Shown here piece after piece: positions 24,749 through 33,422 of a DNA stretch of 64,000 nucleotides (positions within the stretch are counted from its first letter, which is position 1; each line of letters begins with the position of its first letter). The notes below the pieces were generated by a model. It made no database searches, had not been told where the DNA came from, and worked only from the letters and a program-made list of their open reading frames with translations. Position numbers and translations under genes: made by a program. This DNA is from Bhargavaea cecembensis (GTDB lineage Bacteria; Bacillota; Bacilli; Bacillales_A; Planococcaceae): NCBI RefSeq assembly GCF_001619585.1, contig NZ_LQNT01000009.1, positions 1,054,001 through 1,118,000 of the forward strand, written 5' to 3'.

Positions 24749-25384
24749 TTAATGACCATACTTCTCTATAAACCGCTCCAAGTCATTCAGCTCCCCGAAG
24801 CGCTCTTCGATCACGTTCCTCGGCCAGTCCCACCAGGCGATCTGCCGGAGCTTCTCGGCAATCTCCCTCGGAAAACGGTCTTTGATCTTCTTCGCCGGAA
24901 CACCGCCGACGATCGTATACGGCTCCACATCCTTCGTCACGACCGCTCCCGAAGCAATCACCGCTCCGTCCCCGATCGTGACGTCCTTCATGATGATCGC
25001 ACCGTGGCCGATCCAGACATCATGGCCGATCTTCACCCGATGGGAGCGCCGCCAGTCAAAAACCTCCTCGTCGTCTGTTTCAGCAAAACCAAACGAGCGG
25101 CGTCGGTAGGTCATATGATGCTGGGTGACCCGCTCCATCGGGTGGTTCACCGGATTGATGCAAACCTGCGCCGCCACTGAGCAGAACTTGCCGACCTCCG
25201 TGTAATTCATCGTGACGTTTTCCATTGTATATGTGTAATCGCCGATCTCGGACTCCACGATTTTATTGAACGCCCCGATCGACGTATACACGCCCGCCAG
25301 ACTGTTGGCCACCTGAGCCGTCCCGTGGACGGTTGGCTCTTCAGATAGGATAGCACCGCTATTCACCTGATGGATTTCCCTCAC
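24749..25384 (-). CDS. Hexapeptide-repeat acyltransferase (phosphonate/xenobiotic type)
   Basis: This 211-residue protein starts at a GTG at 25384 just after GGGGAGAA. It has a left-handed beta-helix with the XAT-family features NPVNHPMERVTQHHMTYR, VKIGHDVWIGHGAIIMKDVT, the GDGAVIASGAVVTKDV repeats and TIVGGVPAKKI. The set resembles the phosphonate-metabolism acetyltransferase-like subfamily. The acceptor is unknown. No phosphonate genes are nearby, so this may be a detoxifying acetyltransferase. Confidence 0.8.
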   Translation of the reverse strand: MREIHQVNSGAILSEEPTVHGTAQVANSLAGVYTSIGAFNKIVESEIGDYTYTMENVTMNYTEVGKFCSVAAQVCINPVNHPMERVTQHHMTYRRRSFGFAETDDEEVFDWRRSHRVKIGHDVWIGHGAIIMKDVTIGDGAVIASGAVVTKDVEPYTIVGGVPAKKIKDRFPREIAEKLRQIAWWDWPRNVIEERFGELNDLERFIEKYGH

Positions 25385-25478
25385 TTCTCCCCGCCTCTTT
25401 CTATCCTTAATGGTTTCCAGTGTAGCTTGGCAGGATTGAAACCGTATCAACGCTCTATTAAGTGTTTGTAAAATACGA

Positions 25479-25556
25479 ATTCCCACCTCCCCCCCGCTGA
25501 GTTACTACCTTCCGGGGGCTGAATCACTACCTCCCCCCTCTGAATGACCACGTATT
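25479..25556 (+). repeat. Solo 21-22-bp repeat array before the PoNi region
   Basis: Units GAATTCCCACCT, GAGTTACTACCT, GAATCACTACCT and GAATGACCACGT have spacings 22, 22 and 21. It lies directly upstream of a promoter (TATAAT about 25576). Confidence 0.75.
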
Positions 25557-25573
25557 TCATTGTGGGAAAGAAT

Positions 25574-25611
25574 GGTATAATTAGGACAACATGATTGGTT
25601 CGGGGGGGGGG
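25574..25611 (+). promoter_or_regulatory. Extended -10 promoter and G10 tract
   Basis: TGGTATAATTAGGAC gives an extended -10 element. A run of ten Gs at 25602-25611 serves as ribosome site for the ATG at 25616. Homopolymers like this can slip. Confidence 0.5.
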
Positions 25612-25615
25612 CGAT

Positions 25616-25993
25616 ATGGAAATGAAAAAGATTAAAGTGCGACTCGGGAAAGGCATGAAAATCATCGGATTTTTCTTAGCCTTCGTCCTCCCGGCCTTTG
25701 CGATCGAGGAGGATTATTACGAATACGCCCTCCCCTATTTTTTGATCGGCGGTGGCGTCTTCCTGATGATTGGCGAATGGCTGGCCGGAGAAAAAGCTCG
25801 CTGGATGCTTCCTATGATAGCGGCTCTATTAGGCGTATTCTTTCTACTTGTTCACGAACAAATTCCCCTCGCCACCCTCTTTATGATTTTATCCCTGATC
25901 CTCACAGTGGTCCTTTATCTGATCGAGCGGAAAGAAAAGCGTGAATCTCCCGTTCAGGATTTGGATGAAAAGAGGGATAAAAAATGGTGGTGA
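25616..25993 (+). CDS. Small multi-helix membrane protein
   Basis: This 125-residue protein has a basic start (MEMKKIKVRLGKGMK) and then four hydrophobic segments (IIGFFLAFVLPAFAI, YFLIGGGVFLMIGEW, MLPMIAALLGVFFLLV, TLFMILSLILTVVLYLI). The C-terminus is charged. No family is recognised. It overlaps the first PoNi gene by 10 bp, so it is co-translated with an immunity protein, but a role in secretion or immunity is only a guess. Confidence 0.65.
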   Translation: MEMKKIKVRLGKGMKIIGFFLAFVLPAFAIEEDYYEYALPYFLIGGGVFLMIGEWLAGEKARWMLPMIAALLGVFFLLVHEQIPLATLFMILSLILTVVLYLIERKEKRESPVQDLDEKRDKKWW

Positions 25994-26691
25994 GGGATTC
26001 ATTGCGCAGCGAAGAGTACTACAACACCTATATCGAAAAGAAAAACGCCAGAATCCAGCAGATGGAAGAAGTCTTGCATACAGTCGTCGCACAGCGCGGG
26101 GCACACGACAAAGGAGCGAGGAATGGTTACCTTTTCCTCGCCAATCATTACCTCGACCGGATCATCGCCATGTATTCAGCCGGGCGCCCCTTGGACGAAA
26201 TCAACAGCCTTTTCCCCGGTGTCATCGAGATGATGGAGAAATCCTGGAACGGGGAGAACTACGAGCAAATGCTGCAGGTACTCTCCATCGGGGTCATGCT
26301 CGACGTCGAGGAGGAGCAGTTCAGCCGACTGACGGATCTGGTCTGGAAGTACGAACTCCGTGATGGTCTGATCGAGTCTCTGATTGATGGGCATCCAGAA
26401 GGACCCCTTCTATTTGCTGAGCCTTATGCCAAGCTGATGGAAGTCATCCAAAGTGACGGACATCAGCAAGTAGAACGGTTGCGGAGTTACCTGGGAGACC
26501 ATTGGTACGACGGCCATGCAGACTCCAGCTGGCATGACATGCACAAGCATCACGATCCGATTTATAGTGGATATTGGAGCTTTGAAAGCGGAGCCGTGGC
26601 GAAAATTTTAGGACTCGATGACAGCAGCTTGAAGAATGTCCCCTACTACCCGTATGACATGATTCATGATCAGGAGGGAGTCAAAAGATGA
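25984..26691 (+). CDS. PoNi-type immunity protein 1
   Basis: This 235-residue protein has the DUF1910/DUF1911 architecture: an N-terminal helical domain (LRSEEYYNTYIEKKN...RGAHDKGARNGYLFLA) and a C-terminal domain with the family-defining GYWSFESGAVAKILGLDDSS and VPYYPYDM. PoNi proteins bind and block PoNe DNases. It is closest to paralogue 4 (shared WNGENYE and LSIGVMLDVE). The tail DMIHDQEGVKR differs from the usual DMVHYK ending. It overlaps the next gene by 4 bp. Confidence 0.85.
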   Translation: MVVRDSLRSEEYYNTYIEKKNARIQQMEEVLHTVVAQRGAHDKGARNGYLFLANHYLDRIIAMYSAGRPLDEINSLFPGVIEMMEKSWNGENYEQMLQVLSIGVMLDVEEEQFSRLTDLVWKYELRDGLIESLIDGHPEGPLLFAEPYAKLMEVIQSDGHQQVERLRSYLGDHWYDGHADSSWHDMHKHHDPIYSGYWSFESGAVAKILGLDDSSLKNVPYYPYDMIHDQEGVKR

Positions 26692-27446
26692 TAAGAGATC
26701 CATCCACAGACGAAACTCGAGATCAATGTAAGGATAAAAACTACTTTGAAGGTTTTTTGAACTATCACGATGCGCGTATAGAGAAGTTTGAAAATCTGGC
26801 AGCCTCTCTAATCGAAGAAAGGGGCTCCGATGATGAGGGGGTTCACAAATTATTTATTGCATTGAATGTATTTTATTTTAACAAGCTAATCGCCATGTAT
26901 TCAGCTGGCCGGCCCCTGGATGAAGTCAAGGGCTTTCTCCCAGACGTGGTGAGCAGCATGGAACGTTCCTACGACCCTTTGGTTCACAAGTCTAATGATT
27001 ACTATATCGAATCGATTTGGCTTTCATCTATTGGAGTTATGTTGGGCGTAAGCCAAGATCTGCATGCCAGAATAGAAAAGCTGATCAGGATCTATCATGA
27101 TCAGGACACATTGACTGATTTCCTTCTGAATGCCTGTGAAATCGAAACTTGGCAGCCGCACAGTTCACAATTCTTCATTAAACGGCCATATTCAAAATTA
27201 AACAGTGTAATCACTTGTTCCGAACAAGACGAGGCTGTACGGAAACTCGTTACCTACCTGAAAAAAGATTGGTACCCTTCACACGATGAAGCCGGTTGGC
27301 ATGATACCCATTCAATTGATGACTACGTTTACCGGGGTTACTGGAGCTTTGAAAGCGGGGCTATTGTAAAGCTATTGGGATTGGATGACAGCGGCCTGAA
27401 GAATGTCCCCTATTACCCGTATGACATGGTCCACTATAACGATTAA
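26688..27446 (+). CDS. PoNi-type immunity protein 2
   Basis: At 252 residues it is slightly longer than the others because of an N-terminal insert (STDETRDQCKDKN). It is very similar to paralogue 5, the gene right after the toxin: both have a YDPL...YYIESxWLSSIG core and the HDTHxIDDYVYRGYW segment. It may be a duplicate of the cognate immunity gene. A terminator follows. Confidence 0.85.
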   Translation: MIRDPSTDETRDQCKDKNYFEGFLNYHDARIEKFENLAASLIEERGSDDEGVHKLFIALNVFYFNKLIAMYSAGRPLDEVKGFLPDVVSSMERSYDPLVHKSNDYYIESIWLSSIGVMLGVSQDLHARIEKLIRIYHDQDTLTDFLLNACEIETWQPHSSQFFIKRPYSKLNSVITCSEQDEAVRKLVTYLKKDWYPSHDEAGWHDTHSIDDYVYRGYWSFESGAIVKLLGLDDSGLKNVPYYPYDMVHYND

Positions 27447-27477
27447 ACAGAAGGCGTCCGTTTGGGGCGTCTTCTGT
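27447..27477 (+). terminator. Terminator after immunity gene 2
   Basis: ACAGAAGGCG pairs with CGTCTTCTGT, followed by TGTT. The same hairpin and the next about 25 bp recur at 29055-29105, a sign of local duplication. Confidence 0.7.
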
Positions 27478-27514
27478 TGTTATGCCTTCTCTATGAGTTC
27501 TTGTCTACCCCGGG

Positions 27515-27531
27515 TGGGAAACTATTGGTAA
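27515..27531 (+). promoter_or_regulatory. TGGTAA direct-repeat box (copy 1)
   Basis: TGGGAA-ACTAT-TGGTAA, two half-sites 11 bp apart, lies 30 bp before immunity gene 3. See the finding on these boxes. Confidence 0.5.
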
Positions 27532-27560
27532 AGTTAGCTTTAAGGAAATGGAGTGATTCC

Positions 27561-28274
27561 GTGGTGAGAGATCCCTTAAGAGATGAGACCTATTTCAAAA
27601 CGTATTTGGAGTCCGAAAATGATAGCATTGACGAATTTAAAGATCTATTAAAAGTCATTATCGCGGAACGTGGAATAGAAGATGATGGGGTTCAAAGTGG
27701 GTTTATTTCATTAAACACTTACCACTTCAATAAATTGAATGCCATGTATTCAGGCGGAGTCCCATTAGAAAATATACGAGATTTTATATCAGAAGTTATT
27801 GATTCAATGGAGAATGCATGGAACGGCGTTCACTATCTCCAAATGCTTTGGCTCCTATCTATTGGAATCATGCTCGAAATAGATGACTCTGATTTTGTCC
27901 GGCTAGAAAAGCTGATCAGGACATATGAATTGAAAGATGCCCTGATTGATTTCCTATTATCCTCGAGAGGTTTGTCTTCAAATGAAAGCAATTGCCCGTT
28001 GCTGCACAAAGATCCTTACCAACATCTTTTTAACCTGATCTACCTGGATGATCAAAAACAGCAGATCCAAAAGTTGCAGGAATATCTTGAGTTTCACTGG
28101 TATGACGGCCACGAAGATACTGGATGGCATGACAGCCATCATCATTGGGATGCCATCTATACGGGTTATTGGAGCTATGAAAGTGGAGCAGTTGCGAAGA
28201 TCTTCGGGCTGGACGACAGCAGCCTGAAAGATCTCCCCTACTACCCGTATGAGATGGTCCACTATAAGGAGTAA
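27561..28274 (+). CDS. PoNi-type immunity protein 3
   Basis: A GTG start at 27561 (237 aa) is chosen because the longer frame would translate the terminator and box upstream; GGAGTG precedes it. It groups with paralogues 9 and 10 (WNGVHYLQMLWLLSIGIMLE, FNKLNAMYSGG, HWYDGHEDTGWHDSH). The C-terminus reads LPYYPYEMVHYKE. Confidence 0.85.
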   Translation: MVRDPLRDETYFKTYLESENDSIDEFKDLLKVIIAERGIEDDGVQSGFISLNTYHFNKLNAMYSGGVPLENIRDFISEVIDSMENAWNGVHYLQMLWLLSIGIMLEIDDSDFVRLEKLIRTYELKDALIDFLLSSRGLSSNESNCPLLHKDPYQHLFNLIYLDDQKQQIQKLQEYLEFHWYDGHEDTGWHDSHHHWDAIYTGYWSYESGAVAKIFGLDDSSLKDLPYYPYEMVHYKE

Positions 28275-28340
28275 AAATAAGGCGTCGGATGGAAAATTAC
28301 ATAAGAAAGTGATCGATTAGGAATATAAGGAGAGAATACA

Positions 28341-29054
28341 ATGGCAAGGGACTTGTTAAAAGATGACCTTTATTTCGAGAAATTCCTTCTTGATGAAACT
28401 GCCAGGATTGAAAAGTATTCTAAAGCAATAAAGACGGTCATACAGGAACGAGGCGAACATGATGATGGAGTGCGGGTCGGATACATCATATTGACCGGTT
28501 ACCACTTCTCAAAGTTAGAGGCACTTTATTCCGCAGGTCACCCTATAAATGAGGTCCGAGACTTTTTCCTTGATGTCATTGAAGTATTGGAGAAGTCTTG
28601 GAATGGAGAAAACTATGAACGGATGCTCTGCATGTTATCTATTGGAGTCATGCTAGATGTAGAAAACGGCCAGTTTGATCGACTGGTTTCGCTTGTGAGG
28701 AAATACAATGTACAAGACGGTCTTTTGGAGTTTTTGATTAAAGGGAAAGAGCGAAGAGACAAAACTTTTAGGGGTGAACTTCTCTACGAACGCCCTGTCG
28801 CCAAATTGGCTGAAGTAATAGGCAACCAGGACAAAGAGGAGCAGTTAAAAAAATTGAAGCTCTATCTTGAAAAGTACTGGTACACCGGGCATAGCGATTC
28901 CGGGTGGTATGACTCCCATAAACATCGAGATCCAATCTACAGTGGATACTGGAGTTTTGAAAGCGAAGCCGTTGCCAAAATCCTCGAGCTGGACGACAGC
29001 AACCTGAAAGATGTCCCCTACTACCCGTATGAGATGGTCCACTATAAGAAGTAA
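28341..29054 (+). CDS. PoNi-type immunity protein 4
   Basis: This 237-residue protein starts at an ATG after AAGGAGAG. It groups with paralogue 1. The C-terminal motif reads YWSFESEAVAKILELDDSNL, with Glu where the others have Gly. No TGGTAA box is seen upstream, so it may be read through from gene 3 or have its own weak promoter. Confidence 0.85.
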   Translation: MARDLLKDDLYFEKFLLDETARIEKYSKAIKTVIQERGEHDDGVRVGYIILTGYHFSKLEALYSAGHPINEVRDFFLDVIEVLEKSWNGENYERMLCMLSIGVMLDVENGQFDRLVSLVRKYNVQDGLLEFLIKGKERRDKTFRGELLYERPVAKLAEVIGNQDKEEQLKKLKLYLEKYWYTGHSDSGWYDSHKHRDPIYSGYWSFESEAVAKILELDDSNLKDVPYYPYEMVHYKK

Positions 29055-29085
29055 ACAGAAGGCGTCCGTTTGGGGCGTCTTCTGT
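29055..29085 (+). terminator. Terminator after immunity gene 4
   Basis: Same hairpin sequence as at 27447-27477. Confidence 0.7.
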
Positions 29086-29190
29086 TGTTATGCCTTCTCC
29101 ATGAGTTACTGCCTATTAGCAGTGACCTTCCTCCTCCCAATCCTCAAACAAAAACGGGCTAAACGTCACAGCCCCTTGCCCAACTCACAA

Positions 29191-29208
29191 TGGTAAACTA
29201 TTGGTAAT
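29191..29208 (+). promoter_or_regulatory. TGGTAA direct-repeat box (copy 2), upstream of the toxin
   Basis: TGGTAA-ACTAT-TGGTAA lies about 42 bp before the toxin start. Confidence 0.5.
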
Positions 29209-29248
29209 TAATCTTTGCTGTGCATTCCGCAGAAGAAGGTGATGGATA

Positions 29249-30817
29249 TTGAAGGTGTTGGATGCCGCCGCGTTTGAGGAGGGGCTGGCGCGTAATAAGG
29301 AAACATTGAACCGGCTTGAGAGCGAAATGACGCTCATTATGGACTCCGTCAGAGAACTGGTCCAACTCAACGAAGCACTGAAAGGCCAGGGCGGAGACGC
29401 CATCAGGAGATTTTATCAGGAGTGCCACCTGCCGTTTCTCGAGTACTTCCTCATGTTCAAAGAGAACTTCTACAGCACATTATCCGGCATCGAATCTGCA
29501 ACAGATGCACTGGAGCCCTCAACTGACGGTTACATAGACGAAGGTTTCATTGAAAGTGAAGTGGAGAATGGGCTGAATCAGATGAACAGAATCTCCAGAA
29601 ACCTGACGGATGAGACCAATGCCATCATGGACCAGGTTGCCGATATCGTCAGCCTCCCCCACCTGGATGACAGTCAGGTACAGGAGGGCGTGCTGGATGC
29701 AAGTCGCCAAAAGAATCAGACCGTCAGTGATCTAAATGAATTCGACGCCGCTCAGACAAACAGGCTGATGCCCGTATCAGACCAACTGCGGGCAATGGAA
29801 CAGTGGATTTCTCAAATAGAATCCTTGTTCCAAAGCGGAATGACTGCCGTTAATTTCCCTGCACAGCAATGGGCTGCAGTGACAGCCAGGTCCCCACTCC
29901 AGCTCGGACTTGCACGCCAATCCACCACAATAGATAGCGTCAGCGGCCTGAACAGCATGGAGAACCCTCAGAATGTTTTGTACAATGGAAGGAACCTCGG
30001 CTTCTCCACTCTGAAAGGTCTTCCTCCTGAATCACCGATGACTGATCCTAATGCTGCGATCGGAAACAGTACTGAAAAACCGGAAGCAGACAGCGAAAAC
30101 AAATTCCTCAAGGCTGCAAAAGACTTTGCTGACACTATGCTGTTCGACGACTTAAAAACTATCACTGACAAGGACTCCTCCCTTCTGCAAAAAGGGTTTG
30201 CCATCTTCGGCATGACGCCGATGGGCAAAGGCGTGAAAGCCGGAAAACTTGGGTTTAAACTGGTGAAGGAAACCCCAATAGGCAAGTGGTTCAAAACTGA
30301 CGCAAAAAATGCGGCGCTCAAAGGAAAACGCCACTACACCGCCACTGAAGTTGCACAAATCCAGCAGCGAAATGTCATCCATTCTGTAGAATCCGGAAAA
30401 ACAAAACTGAAAGATAATAGACAAAGAGGTAACTACGGCGAGATGAAGATGGATGTGCATTATGAGAGTCAGGGGTATTCAAGGATTAGTAGAGGTCGAG
30501 TAACAAAATTGGATCAACAAATTGTACAAGGTATAGACGGAGTATATGAGAACGCCACGCCACCTCCAAAGTTTATTATTGCTGAAGCGAAATTCAACAA
30601 ATCTCAATTGAGTAATTTAAAATCGGATATTAGACAGATGGACAATCGTTGGATTTCACAACGGTTAATGAAAGCAGTAAATATTAATAAATATAAGGAA
30701 ATTATTTTGGAACGTACTATCAATTCTAGTAACATTGAGAGCAGACTGGTACGTGTAAAAAAAGATGGTCAGATAGTTGAAAGAACTTTAGACAAAGCCG
30801 GATATATAAAGAGATAA
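29249..30817 (+). CDS. LXG-domain toxin with PoNe-type DNase C-terminus
   Basis: This 522-residue protein starts at a TTG at 29249 (MKVLDAAAFEEG), the usual LXG beginning. The LXG domain (about 1-210, helical) targets the protein to the type VII secretion system. A linker follows (about 210-390). The C-terminal nuclease has GNYGEMKMD, QGIDGVY (Asp430) and FIIAEAKFN (Glu446-x-Lys448), the PoNe/PD-(D/E)XK core. It would kill neighbouring bacteria by cutting DNA. No LXG helper genes (DUF5082/DUF5344 type) or secretion genes are nearby. The 3' part is more AT-rich than the 5' part, typical of a swapped toxin tip. Confidence 0.88.
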   Translation: MKVLDAAAFEEGLARNKETLNRLESEMTLIMDSVRELVQLNEALKGQGGDAIRRFYQECHLPFLEYFLMFKENFYSTLSGIESATDALEPSTDGYIDEGFIESEVENGLNQMNRISRNLTDETNAIMDQVADIVSLPHLDDSQVQEGVLDASRQKNQTVSDLNEFDAAQTNRLMPVSDQLRAMEQWISQIESLFQSGMTAVNFPAQQWAAVTARSPLQLGLARQSTTIDSVSGLNSMENPQNVLYNGRNLGFSTLKGLPPESPMTDPNAAIGNSTEKPEADSENKFLKAAKDFADTMLFDDLKTITDKDSSLLQKGFAIFGMTPMGKGVKAGKLGFKLVKETPIGKWFKTDAKNAALKGKRHYTATEVAQIQQRNVIHSVESGKTKLKDNRQRGNYGEMKMDVHYESQGYSRISRGRVTKLDQQIVQGIDGVYENATPPPKFIIAEAKFNKSQLSNLKSDIRQMDNRWISQRLMKAVNINKYKEIILERTINSSNIESRLVRVKKDGQIVERTLDKAGYIKR

Positions 30818-30833
30818 AAGGGGTTGCTACGAT

Positions 30834-31568
30834 TTGATTCGAGATAAAATTAAGGATGAAAGTTACTTTACTGGTTTTTTACAATATTACGATGAAAGTA
30901 TCGAAGAGTTTGAAAATGTAGCAACCTCTCTTATTGAAGAGAGAGGCATCGGCGATGAAGGTGTTCACTCGCTATTCACCGCATTGGAGGTGTTTTATTT
31001 TAGTAAGCTGATCGCAATGTACTCAGTTGGCCGGCCCTTGGATGAAATCAGAGACTTCCTCCCAGATGTAGTCGATATCATGGAGCGTTCATATGACCCA
31101 TTAGCTCATGAGTCCTATGATTATTATATTGAATCAGTTTGGCTTTCATCAATCGGAATCCTGTTGAATGTGGACCATGATCTGCACTCCAGAATAGAAA
31201 AGATAATCAAGATTTATCATGATAAAGATACATTGGCTGATTTCCTTCTTCATGCACGTGAAATTGAATCCTGGCATACGCACGAGCCAAAATTCTTTAT
31301 TGAACGCCCCTACTCAAAATTATACAATGTGATCACTTCTCCCAAACAACATGAGGCTGTACAGAAACTTGCCAAATACCTAAAAAAAGATTGGTACCCT
31401 GCACATGACGTTGCCGGTTGGCATGATACTCACACAATTGATGACTATGTTTACCGAGGTTACTGGAGCTTTGAAAGCGGAGCAATTGTAAAGATCCTCG
31501 GACTTGATGACAGCATCCTAAAAGACGTCCCCTACTACCCGTACGACATGGTTCACTATAAGGGCTAA
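30834..31568 (+). CDS. PoNi-type immunity protein 5, likely cognate to the toxin
   Basis: It begins 16 bp after the toxin with a TTG start (LIRDKIKDESYF, 244 aa). Its position marks it as the cognate immunity protein. It is close to paralogue 2. The ending is VPYYPYDMVHYKG. A terminator follows, so toxin and immunity form one unit. Confidence 0.87.
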   Translation: MIRDKIKDESYFTGFLQYYDESIEEFENVATSLIEERGIGDEGVHSLFTALEVFYFSKLIAMYSVGRPLDEIRDFLPDVVDIMERSYDPLAHESYDYYIESVWLSSIGILLNVDHDLHSRIEKIIKIYHDKDTLADFLLHAREIESWHTHEPKFFIERPYSKLYNVITSPKQHEAVQKLAKYLKKDWYPAHDVAGWHDTHTIDDYVYRGYWSFESGAIVKILGLDDSILKDVPYYPYDMVHYKG

Positions 31569-31602
31569 AAGAAAAGCGTCCGCGATGGGCGCTTTTCTTT
31601 TT
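31567..31602 (+). terminator. Terminator of the toxin-immunity unit
   Basis: AAGAAAAGCG pairs with CGCTTTTCTT, followed by Ts. Confidence 0.8.
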
Positions 31603-31674
31603 CAAGTCCTTCCCCTTTTAAAGACCCTGCCACCGCTCCCTTTCATACAGAACACTGATGCCCTCATCTCTAAA

Positions 31675-31691
31675 TGGTAAACTGTTGGTAT
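31675..31691 (+). promoter_or_regulatory. TGGTAA direct-repeat box (copy 3)
   Basis: TGGTAA-ACTGT-TGGTAT lies 24 bp before immunity gene 6. Confidence 0.5.
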
Positions 31692-31714
31692 TGAAAGCTT
31701 ATTGAAGGGGATCG

Positions 31715-32449
31715 ATGCTAATGAGAGACCACCTGAAAGACGAGGATTATTTCAAGGATTATATCGAACAACATCATTCCGCAATCGTTGAGTTTGAAGA
31801 CTTGGCGGAGCAGCTGACCAATGAGCGTGGCGCTGACGATAGAGGTGTCTACAGTGCATACATTTCGTTGAGTGGATACTATTTCAACAAAGCGATTTCT
31901 TTGTATTCCGCTGGGCATTCGATGGATGAAATTAAAGACATTCTCCCACCGCTCATCGATTCCATGGAGAAAACCTGGGATCCCGGCGTCATTAAGGATT
32001 ATGACTATTACCTGGAAACGGTCTGGCTGCTGGCCATCGGAATCATGTTAGAAATTGAGGATTCACTGTTCACTCGGCTGGAGAAGTTAGCCAATGTTTA
32101 TGAGGAGCAGGATGCCTTGGTTGATTTCCTTCTGAATTCCCGTCGTTCCGGATGGGAGCCTCATCACTCCACATTCTTATTTGGGTTGCCTTACAAAAAA
32201 CTTCTGCCGGTCATTCATGGCGATGATTCGGAGCAACAAACCCAGAAGCTAGAATCCTACTTGAAAAAAGATTGGTATAAGGGGCATAAAAAAGCGTGGT
32301 GGTACGAGACAAACCATGATGATGACATCATCTACCCCGGCTACTGGAGCTTTGAAAGCGGAGCAATTGCAAAGATTCTCGGGCTGGATGACAGCAGCCT
32401 GAAAGACGTCCCCTACTACCCTTATGACATGGTTCACTATAAAGACTGA
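31715..32449 (+). CDS. PoNi-type immunity protein 6
   Basis: This 244-residue protein may start at the ATG at 31715 or two codons later (MRDHLKDE). It belongs to the acidic subgroup 6/7/8/11 with a DYYLETVWLLAIGIMLE core and the distinct segment KKAWWYETNHDDDIIYPGYW. It shares a nearly identical stretch (SGWEPHHSTF...KKLLP) with paralogue 7, a recent duplication or gene conversion. Confidence 0.85.
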   Translation: MLMRDHLKDEDYFKDYIEQHHSAIVEFEDLAEQLTNERGADDRGVYSAYISLSGYYFNKAISLYSAGHSMDEIKDILPPLIDSMEKTWDPGVIKDYDYYLETVWLLAIGIMLEIEDSLFTRLEKLANVYEEQDALVDFLLNSRRSGWEPHHSTFLFGLPYKKLLPVIHGDDSEQQTQKLESYLKKDWYKGHKKAWWYETNHDDDIIYPGYWSFESGAIAKILGLDDSSLKDVPYYPYDMVHYKD

Positions 32450-32450
32450 A

Positions 32451-32486
32451 AAGAATGCGTCCGCAACGGACGCTTTTCTTTTTTAT
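32451..32486 (+). terminator. Terminator after immunity gene 6
   Basis: TGCGTCCG pairs with CGGACGC, followed by a long T-run. Confidence 0.8.
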
Positions 32487-32522
32487 TTCTTCTCCACTAT
32501 ACCTACCGACCAAAACTCCAAA

Positions 32523-32539
32523 TGGTAAACTGTTGGTAA
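32523..32539 (+). promoter_or_regulatory. TGGTAA direct-repeat box (copy 4)
   Basis: TGGTAA-ACTGT-TGGTAA lies 30 bp before immunity gene 7. Confidence 0.5.
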
Positions 32540-32568
32540 TAGATGTCTGGCTAAGGAGACTCGATACG

Positions 32569-33297
32569 ATGAGAGACCGTCTGAAGGATGAAGGCTATTT
32601 CAAGGATTACATCGAAAACTATCATTCCGCAATCGGTGAGTTAGAGGATCTAGTGGAACCGTTAATTCACGAGCGCGGAATAGGCGATGAAGGTGTCGAT
32701 AACACCTATGACTCCCTGAGTGTTTACTCTTACAGCAAGTTGATTGCCATGTATTCTGCCGGACACCCGCTTCATGAAATCAAGGACGCCCTTCCAAAGC
32801 TGATCGATCTGATGGAAAGAAGCCGGCCTACAAATGCAATTGGAAATTATGACGATTACCTTGAAGTGGTCTGGCTGTTATCCATCGGAATCATGCTTGA
32901 AATCGACGAGACGTTGCTCTCTCGTGTTCAAAAAATGGCCAAGACCTATGAGGAACGCGATGCCTTGGTTGAATTTCTTCTGAATTCCAATCGTTCCGGA
33001 TGGGAGCCTCATCACTCCACATTCATATTTGGGTTGCCTTACAAAAAACTTCTGCCGATCATTCATGGCGATGATTCGGAGCAACAAACCCAGAAGCTAG
33101 AATCCTACTTGAAAAATGAGTGGTATAAGGGGCATAAAAAAGCGTGGTGGTACGAGACGCACCATGATGATGACATCATCTACCCCGGCTACTGGAGCTT
33201 CGAAAGCGGAGCGATCGTAAAGATCCTTGGCCTTGATGACAACATCCTGAAAGGTGTCCCCTACTACCCGTATGACATGGTTCACTATAAAGACTGA
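32569..33297 (+). CDS. PoNi-type immunity protein 7
   Basis: The start is set at the ATG at 32569 (242 aa) because the longer frame would translate the upstream terminator. AAGGAG lies 10 bp away. It is nearly identical to paralogue 6 in the C-terminal third, but its N-terminal half differs (HPLHEIKDALPKLIDLMERS). Confidence 0.85.
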   Translation: MRDRLKDEGYFKDYIENYHSAIGELEDLVEPLIHERGIGDEGVDNTYDSLSVYSYSKLIAMYSAGHPLHEIKDALPKLIDLMERSRPTNAIGNYDDYLEVVWLLSIGIMLEIDETLLSRVQKMAKTYEERDALVEFLLNSNRSGWEPHHSTFIFGLPYKKLLPIIHGDDSEQQTQKLESYLKNEWYKGHKKAWWYETHHDDDIIYPGYWSFESGAIVKILGLDDNILKGVPYYPYDMVHYKD

Positions 33298-33330
33298 AAG
33301 GAAAGCGTCCGCAATGGGCGCTTTTCTTTA
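33298..33330 (+). terminator. Terminator after immunity gene 7
   Basis: GGAAAGCGTCC...GGGCGCTTTTCTTT hairpin with T-run. Confidence 0.75.
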
Positions 33331-33422
33331 TTTCTCCTACACTATACCTACCTGCCAAAAAGCCCCTACGGCGTTCTCCTCCAAAACAGGTTAAACGTCA
33401 CACTGTAGCCTCCAACCCCAAA

